A stretch of DNA of 8,737 nucleotides from Herpetosiphonaceae bacterium (GTDB lineage Bacteria; Chloroflexota; Chloroflexia; Chloroflexales; Kallotenuaceae), in contig JASKZZ010000389.1 of the NCBI GenBank assembly GCA_030147335.1, forward strand, positions 1 through 8,737, written 5' to 3'. Position numbers and translations under genes: made by a program. Of this stretch, positions 5,116 to 8,737 are shown one piece after another. Every line of letters starts with the position of its first letter. Within the stretch, counting starts at the first letter, position 1. The notes below the pieces were generated by a model, which had not been told where the DNA came from, did no database searches, and saw nothing but the letters and a program-made list of their open reading frames with translations.

Positions 5116-6534
5116 CTAGCCGACCGAGCCTTCCATCTCCATCTGGATCAGGCGATTAAGCTCAATGGCATATTCCATCGGCAGCTCGCGCGTGAATGGC
5201 TCCATAAAGCCCAGCACGATCATTGATAGCGCTTCGGCCTCATTCAGACCACGCGACATCAGATAGAACAGCTGCTCTTCACCGATTTTGCCGACTGTCG
5301 CCTCGTGCGCCAGCGTTGCCTTGTCTTCTTCGATCTCAATAAATGGGATCGTGTCGGAGGCCGACTTATCATCCAGAATCAGCGCGTCACAAACGACGTT
5401 GACCTTGGCATTCGTCGCGCCCGGCAGCACCTTGGCCAGACCACGATAGGTTGTGCGCCCACCATGCGCAGATACCGACTTGTTGGTGATGCGGCTGGTT
5501 GTATCTGGCGCGGCATGAACCATTTTCGCGCCCGCATCCTGATGCTGACCTTCGCCGGCATACGCAACCGACAGCACTTCGCCCTTCGCGCCTCGACCCA
5601 TCAGATACACCGATGGATACTTCATCGTCAGACGCGAACCGATATTGCCGTCAACCCACTCCATCTGCGCGTTTTCATAAGCTACTGCGCGCTTCGTCAC
5701 AAGGTTGAAGATGTTGTTGGCCCAGTTCTGGATCGTTGTGTAGCGGCACTTGCCGTCCTTCTTTACAATGATCTCGACCACAGCCGAGTGCAGCGAGTTC
5801 GTGGTGTACACCGGCGCGGTGCAACCCTCGATATAGTGAACTTCGGCGCCTTCTTCAACAATAATCAACGTGCGCTCGAACTGGCCCATGTTTTCGGCAT
5901 TGATGCGGAAGTAGGCCTGCAGTGGGATGTCCACCTTAACGCCCTTCGGCACCAACACAAACGAGCCGCCCGACCATACTGCTGTGTTAAGCGCGGCAAA
6001 CTTGTTATCTGCTGACGGAATAATTGTGCCGAAGTATTCCTTGATAACCTCGGGATATTCGCGCAGCGCGCTATCCATGTCAAGAAAGACCACTCCAAGC
6101 TTTTCCCATTCTGCTCGGAGCGAATGGTACACCGACTCGCTTTCATACTGCGCGCCGACGCCAGCCAAGAATTTTCGCTCGGCTTCGGGAATACCCAGCT
6201 TCTCGAATGTGTTGCGAATGTTCTCGGGTACATCGTCCCACGACTTTTCGGACTTTTCGCCGGGACGTACATAATAGTAAATGTCGTTGAAGTTCAGTTC
6301 CGCCAATTCGGCATTGGCCCACATACCCTGGAGCGGCATCGGCTTTTTGTTGAAAATGTCGAGTGCCTTCAGCCGGCGCTTGAGCATCCACTCCGGCTCG
6401 TTCTTCATGCGCGAAATCTCACGCACAATATCTTCACTTAGGCCCTTGGACGACTTGAAGGTGTAATTCTCTTCGTCGCGGAAGCCATACTTGGAATAAT
6501 CAAACTCTAGCTCAGGCTTTGGAGCGGTAGTCAT
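5116..6534 (-). CDS. sufB: Fe-S cluster assembly scaffold protein SufB
   Basis: This 472-residue SufB is the main subunit of the SufBC2D scaffold, where sulfur and iron are combined into clusters in the cytoplasm. Length is typical of the family. Landmarks are the N-terminal domain with NEPEWMLKRRLKALDIF (45-61), the beta-helix core with WSGGSFVLVPKGVKVDIPLQ (187-206), VDGNIGSRLTMKYPSVYL (294-311), VVCDALIL (380-387) with the conserved Cys382 (Cys405 in E. coli), and LAHEATVGKIGEEQLFYLMSRG (408-429) with Glu411 (Glu434 in E. coli). It ends in the usual GSVG. The start has AAGGAG seven bases upstream. It lies 72 bases after sufU with no clear promoter between, and the sufU-sufB order matches Bacillus. 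A long hairpin follows. Confidence 0.97.
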   Translation of the reverse strand: MTTAPKPELEFDYSKYGFRDEENYTFKSSKGLSEDIVREISRMKNEPEWMLKRRLKALDIFNKKPMPLQGMWANAELAELNFNDIYYYVRPGEKSEKSWDDVPENIRNTFEKLGIPEAERKFLAGVGAQYESESVYHSLRAEWEKLGVVFLDMDSALREYPEVIKEYFGTIIPSADNKFAALNTAVWSGGSFVLVPKGVKVDIPLQAYFRINAENMGQFERTLIIVEEGAEVHYIEGCTAPVYTTNSLHSAVVEIIVKKDGKCRYTTIQNWANNIFNLVTKRAVAYENAQMEWVDGNIGSRLTMKYPSVYLMGRGAKGEVLSVAYAGEGQHQDAGAKMVHAAPDTTSRITNKSVSAHGGRTTYRGLAKVLPGATNAKVNVVCDALILDDKSASDTIPFIEIEEDKATLAHEATVGKIGEEQLFYLMSRGLNEAEALSMIVLGFMEPFTRELPMEYAIELNRLIQMEMEGSVG

Positions 6535-6606
6535 CGCTCAACTCCTTATATCAAATGCCCCACCGTAGCAGCAGGGACTGTTCCATGCAAACGTATCTAT
6601 AACGTG

Positions 6607-7005
6607 CTAATACAACTCGTCGGCGTCATATGTTTCGTTGGCCATGCCATACACGCTCGCTTTGACCGCCTTTAATCCCAGCAGCGCGCACTTCAACCGT
6701 GTATATCCGACCGGAATGCCGAGCAGATCGAGTACCTGCTCTTTGTTGATAGCGCGAACCTCGGACAGAGACTTGCCCTTAACCTCCTCGGTCAGCATTG
6801 AAGCAGCTGCTTGGCTAATCGCGCAGCCTCGTCCTGTGAATGCAACATCGGTAATCGTGTCGCCGTCAATCTGTAGCTCAAACCGAAGCTTGTCCCCACA
6901 CAGTGGATTGACTTCTTCACGACTGATTGTGGGAGCCGCAAGTTGGCCGCTGTTACGCGGATGCTTCGCGTGATCCAAGATGTTCTGCTGGTAAAAATCG
7001 TCCAT
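6607..7005 (-). CDS. sufU: SufU zinc-dependent sulfurtransferase
   Basis: The 132-residue SufU protein takes the persulfide from SufS and passes sulfur on to the scaffold. The four zinc or active-site residues are visible: Cys36 and Asp38 (NPLCGDK), Cys61 (GRGCAISQA) and Cys106 (RLKCALL). LxxVRAINKEQVLDLLGIPV fills the SufU-specific region, supporting SufU rather than IscU. The frame extends to a TTG at 7030-7032, but the ATG at 7003-7005 is preferred because the protein then begins MDDFYQQNILDHAKHPRN, as in relatives. Neither start has a good Shine-Dalgarno sequence, and the bases just upstream are two heptad-repeat units. An extended -10 promoter lies about 90 bases upstream. Confidence 0.95.
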   Translation of the reverse strand: MDDFYQQNILDHAKHPRNSGQLAAPTISREEVNPLCGDKLRFELQIDGDTITDVAFTGRGCAISQAAASMLTEEVKGKSLSEVRAINKEQVLDLLGIPVGYTRLKCALLGLKAVKASVYGMANETYDADELY

Positions 7006-7013
7006 ATTCGCCA

Positions 7014-7027
7014 GGCTTCGGGCTTGA
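7014..7027 (+). repeat. Two heptad units (GGCTTCG, GGCTTGA) ahead of sufU, opposite orientation
   Basis: GGCTTCG (7014-7020) and GGCTTGA (7021-7027), followed by GGC, match the unit found at 7142-7176 and 4642-4669 but run on the plus strand. GGCTTGAGGC (7021-7030) is complementary to 7167-7176 at nine of ten bases, so the sufS-sufU gap is flanked by inverted copies. They replace the spot where a sufU Shine-Dalgarno sequence would be expected. Confidence 0.5.
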
Positions 7028-7096
7028 GGCAATAGGTGTGAGCAGCTTATACTGCGGATCTACTATCGCCTGATCCACCCACGCATTGTACAAAGT

Positions 7097-7105
7097 ATTA
7101 TACCA
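7097..7105 (-). promoter_or_regulatory. Extended -10 promoter for sufU-sufB
   Basis: The minus strand reads TTGGTATAATACTT, with a perfect TATAAT (complement of 7097-7102) preceded by TGG. No good -35 is visible at 17 bases, which extended -10 promoters tolerate. The predicted start lies near 7090, giving a leader of about 85 bases before sufU. The same motif form precedes sufE and sufT. Confidence 0.5.
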
Positions 7106-7141
7106 ACTCTTGAGCCGATCCGCTGACTTCTTTGTTTATTC

Positions 7142-7176
7142 AGAAGCCTGAAACCTCAAGTCTTAAGCCTCAAACC
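7142..7176 (-). repeat. Heptad tandem repeat (GGYTTGA type) beginning at the sufS stop codon
   Basis: On the minus strand five contiguous heptamers read GGTTTGA, GGCTTAA, GACTTGA, GGTTTCA and GGCTTCT, decaying from the consensus with distance. The first base of the array is the last base of the sufS TAG stop. The repeat at 4642-4669 starts at a stop codon in the same way. The placement suggests a shared origin or mRNA-end function, not yet explained. Confidence 0.65.
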
Positions 7177-8414
7177 TATTTGAAAATTGCTTTACACTTT
7201 TTCAGTGCTTCCACCAGCTGATCAACTTCATCAGTGGTGGTGTAAAGATAGAACGACGCCCGCGCGGTAGCTGGAGCATCTAAAATCTCCATCAACGGCT
7301 GGCAACAATGATGTCCCGCCCGTACCGCCACGCCTTGTCTGTCAAGCACTGCGGCAACGTCGTGCGCGTGAACATCATCGAGATTGAACGAGATAACGCC
7401 ACCACGCTGCTCAATCGGCGGCCCGTACAGCGTCAGCCCATCGATATCTTCGAGTTGCTCCAGCGCGTACGCAGTTAGTTGCTGCTCGATCTGGTGAATT
7501 GCGTCCATACCAACGCTAAGCAGGTAATCAACCGCAAAACCCAGGCCAATCGCCTCAGCCACTGCTGGCGTACCAGCCTCAAACTTATGTGGCAAATCAT
7601 TCCAGGTGCTGCGGCGTAGCTCAACCGTTTTGATCATCGAGCCGCCGCCTAAAAACGGCGGCATCGCTTGAAGCAGATCTCGACGGCCCCACAAAACGCC
7701 GATGCCGGTTGGGCCACACATTTTGTGACCGGAAAATGCCACAAAATCGACGCCGAGCTTTTGTACATCGACCGCGAAATGTGGAACACTTTGCGCGCCG
7801 TCCACGAGCACTACCGCACCAACCGCCTTTGCCGCCGCTGCGATGCGCTCGACCGGATTGATCGTGCCCAGCACATTCGACATATGAGTTAGCGCCACAA
7901 GCTTGGTGCGCTCGGTTAGCAGCGTGTCCAAATCATCCAATGCCAACCGACCATTGCCGTCAATCGGAATAAAATCAAGCTCCGCTCCGGTCGCTTCGGC
8001 CACAATCTGCCACGGCACAAGATTTGAGTGATGCTCCATCTCGGTCAGCAGAATTCGGTCGCCCGGCTTGAGATTAGCACGGCCCCATGAGTTCGCGACA
8101 AGATTAATGCTCTCGGTCGTATTACGTGTAAAGATAATTTCGCGTGGGCTTTTTGCGCCGATAAAGCGCGCGATTTTGGTTCGCGCCTGCTCCATCGCCT
8201 CGGTCGCCTGCTCCGACAGCTGATACACGCCACGGTGTACATTGGCATTGTAGCGCTGGTAGTAGTCAGTCATCGCGTCGATCACCAGCGCGGGCTTTTG
8301 CGACGACGCAGTGCTATCGAGATACGCGAGCGGATAGCCATTAATCTGTTGGTGCAGAATTGGGAAATCCGCTCGAATGCGCTCAACATCTAATTGTGGT
8401 GCAATTTGCGTCAT
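7176..8414 (-). CDS. sufS: Cysteine desulfurase SufS (class II)
   Basis: This 412-residue PLP enzyme converts cysteine to alanine and leaves persulfide sulfur on its catalytic cysteine for SufU or SufE. Seen are YLDSTASSQKP (31-41), NVHRGVYQLSEQAT (58-71), MEHHSNLVPW (126-135), VDGAQSVPH (204-212), the PLP lysine Lys231 in FSGHKMCGPTGIG, and Cys370 in RAGHHCCQPLM, the class II loop with an extra cysteine after the catalytic one. C-terminal RASFYLYTTTDEVDQL is also typical. The frame extends to a TTG at 8441, but the ATG at 8412-8414 gives the family-like MTQIAPQLDVERIRADFPIL. Neither start has a recognisable Shine-Dalgarno sequence, since the upstream bases belong to a repeat. It lies 83 bases after sufD. 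Confidence 0.96.
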   Translation of the reverse strand: MTQIAPQLDVERIRADFPILHQQINGYPLAYLDSTASSQKPALVIDAMTDYYQRYNANVHRGVYQLSEQATEAMEQARTKIARFIGAKSPREIIFTRNTTESINLVANSWGRANLKPGDRILLTEMEHHSNLVPWQIVAEATGAELDFIPIDGNGRLALDDLDTLLTERTKLVALTHMSNVLGTINPVERIAAAAKAVGAVVLVDGAQSVPHFAVDVQKLGVDFVAFSGHKMCGPTGIGVLWGRRDLLQAMPPFLGGGSMIKTVELRRSTWNDLPHKFEAGTPAVAEAIGLGFAVDYLLSVGMDAIHQIEQQLTAYALEQLEDIDGLTLYGPPIEQRGGVISFNLDDVHAHDVAAVLDRQGVAVRAGHHCCQPLMEILDAPATARASFYLYTTTDEVDQLVEALKKCKAIFK

Positions 8415-8421
8415 GGCTTCG

Positions 8422-8492
8422 GAACCAGAACTGAGAACCAAAAACTGCCGGATCGCGGTTTCAAGTTCTCGGTTCCTGATTCATAGTTCTCC
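8422..8492. repeat. Inverted heptad repeat between sufD and sufS
   Basis: The right arm contains GTTYC-type blocks starting at 8458, 8465, 8472, 8479 and 8486, exactly seven bases apart. The left arm has the complementary GAACY-type blocks starting at 8422, 8428, 8435 and 8442. The arms can fold into an imperfect hairpin: 8421-8439 pairs with 8457-8476 apart from one bulge and about three mismatches, around a GC-rich centre. It fills the whole sufD-sufS gap and touches the sufS start region. It could shape mRNA stability or differential expression; this is inference. Confidence 0.6.
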
Positions 8493-8497
8493 TGCGT

Positions 8498-8737
8498 CTA
8501 CATCTTCGCTTCGATTAGTTGCAGCACTCGTTCCTGCACGTCATCAAGTGGAATGCGATCAAGCACCGAACTGAAGAAGCCAATCACGATCATACGGGTC
8601 GCTTCTGCTCGGCTCAGGCCACGCGCCATCAGATAAAACATTTGCTCTTCATCGACCTGACCGCTGGTTGAGCCGTGACCAGCTTTGACCTCGTTCGCGT
8701 CGATTTCCAGCCCTGGGATCGAATCGGAGCGTGCTTT
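8498..8737 (-). CDS. sufD: Fe-S cluster assembly protein SufD (C-terminal part; 5' end outside window)
   Basis: The minus-strand frame open at the right edge encodes 79 residues ending in TAG at 8498-8500. SufD pairs with SufB and SufC in the assembly scaffold. The visible part begins KARSDSIPGLEIDANEV and continues VKAGHGSTSGQVDEEQMFYLMARGLSRAEA, the conserved SufB/SufD C-terminal signature. The key histidine (His360 in E. coli SufD) is visible residue 21, in KAGHG. The E. coli cysteine two residues before it is alanine here, as in Firmicutes SufD. The remaining end, through FFSSVLDRIPLDDVQERVLQLIEAKM, matches SufD rather than a second SufB, which would carry HEAT. Given the Bacillus-like order, sufC is expected beyond the edge. 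Confidence 0.92.
   Translation of the reverse strand, partial: KARSDSIPGLEIDANEVKAGHGSTSGQVDEEQMFYLMARGLSRAEATRMIVIGFFSSVLDRIPLDDVQERVLQLIEAKM

Noticed and set aside
4609..5226. 205-residue open frame on the plus strand across the Rieske gene, the hairpin and the end of sufB
   Set aside because: It crosses two real minus-strand genes and a hairpin repeat, and the product resembles no family.
5305..6015. 236-residue open frame on the plus strand
   Set aside because: It is fully antisense to sufB, which has complete family motifs; the translation shows no recognisable domain and is rich in Arg, His and Cys, as expected for a shadow frame.
8498..8737. Unusual loss of the SufD cysteine (Ala in KAGHG)
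   Set aside because: Firmicutes-type SufD proteins also have Ala here as far as I recall, and the functional histidine is kept.

Overview
The window looks like Chloroflexota (Chloroflexia, Herpetosiphon/Roseiflexus-like) chromosome. This is inferred from moderate GC, the sufD-sufS-sufU-sufB gene order followed by accessory sulfur genes, heptad repeats between genes, and a UVDE-type repair gene with an unrecognised partner. The phylum call is moderate and the genus is not determined. No rRNA, tRNA, CRISPR array, transposase or phage gene was seen, and no gene-free stretch exceeds about 195 bases.

Left part, plus strand (1-2275). The 3' part of a HAD-superfamily phosphatase gene runs in from the left edge. 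A UV damage endonuclease gene (uvsE/uvdE type) follows, with its own weak extended -10 promoter. Its stop codon overlaps by four bases (ATGA) the start of a 182-residue protein of unknown function, so these two are probably translated together.

Right part, minus strand (8737 down to 2403). Nine consecutive genes for iron-sulfur cluster assembly and sulfur transfer are read right to left: sufD (5' part outside the window), sufS, sufU, sufB, a Rieske ferredoxin, a CysA-type thiosulfate sulfurtransferase, sufE, a MoaD/ThiS-like ubiquitin-fold protein and sufT. The first four match the tail of the Bacillus sufCDSUB order, so sufC probably lies just past the right edge. SufS takes sulfur from cysteine onto a catalytic Cys, SufU and/or SufE would pass it on, SufB with SufD (and SufC) form the scaffold, and SufT is a maturation or transfer factor. 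The rhodanese, the Rieske protein and the MoaD-like protein suggest extra sulfur inputs or clients.

The minus-strand cluster is probably several transcription units. Hairpins after sufB (5041-5095) and after the sulfurtransferase (3664-3694) are each followed at once by a plausible promoter. Three extended -10 sites, ahead of sufU, sufE and sufT, share the form TGKTAYAATRCTT. The cluster ends at a strong intrinsic terminator (2257-2286) that lies inside the 3' end of the convergent plus-strand gene.

The most unusual features are heptad-periodic repeats and long hairpins filling the gaps between genes from sufD to the sulfurtransferase, a MoaD-like protein ending in Asp-Leu instead of Gly-Gly, both SufU and SufE encoded in one cluster, and the coupled unknown partner of the UV endonuclease.
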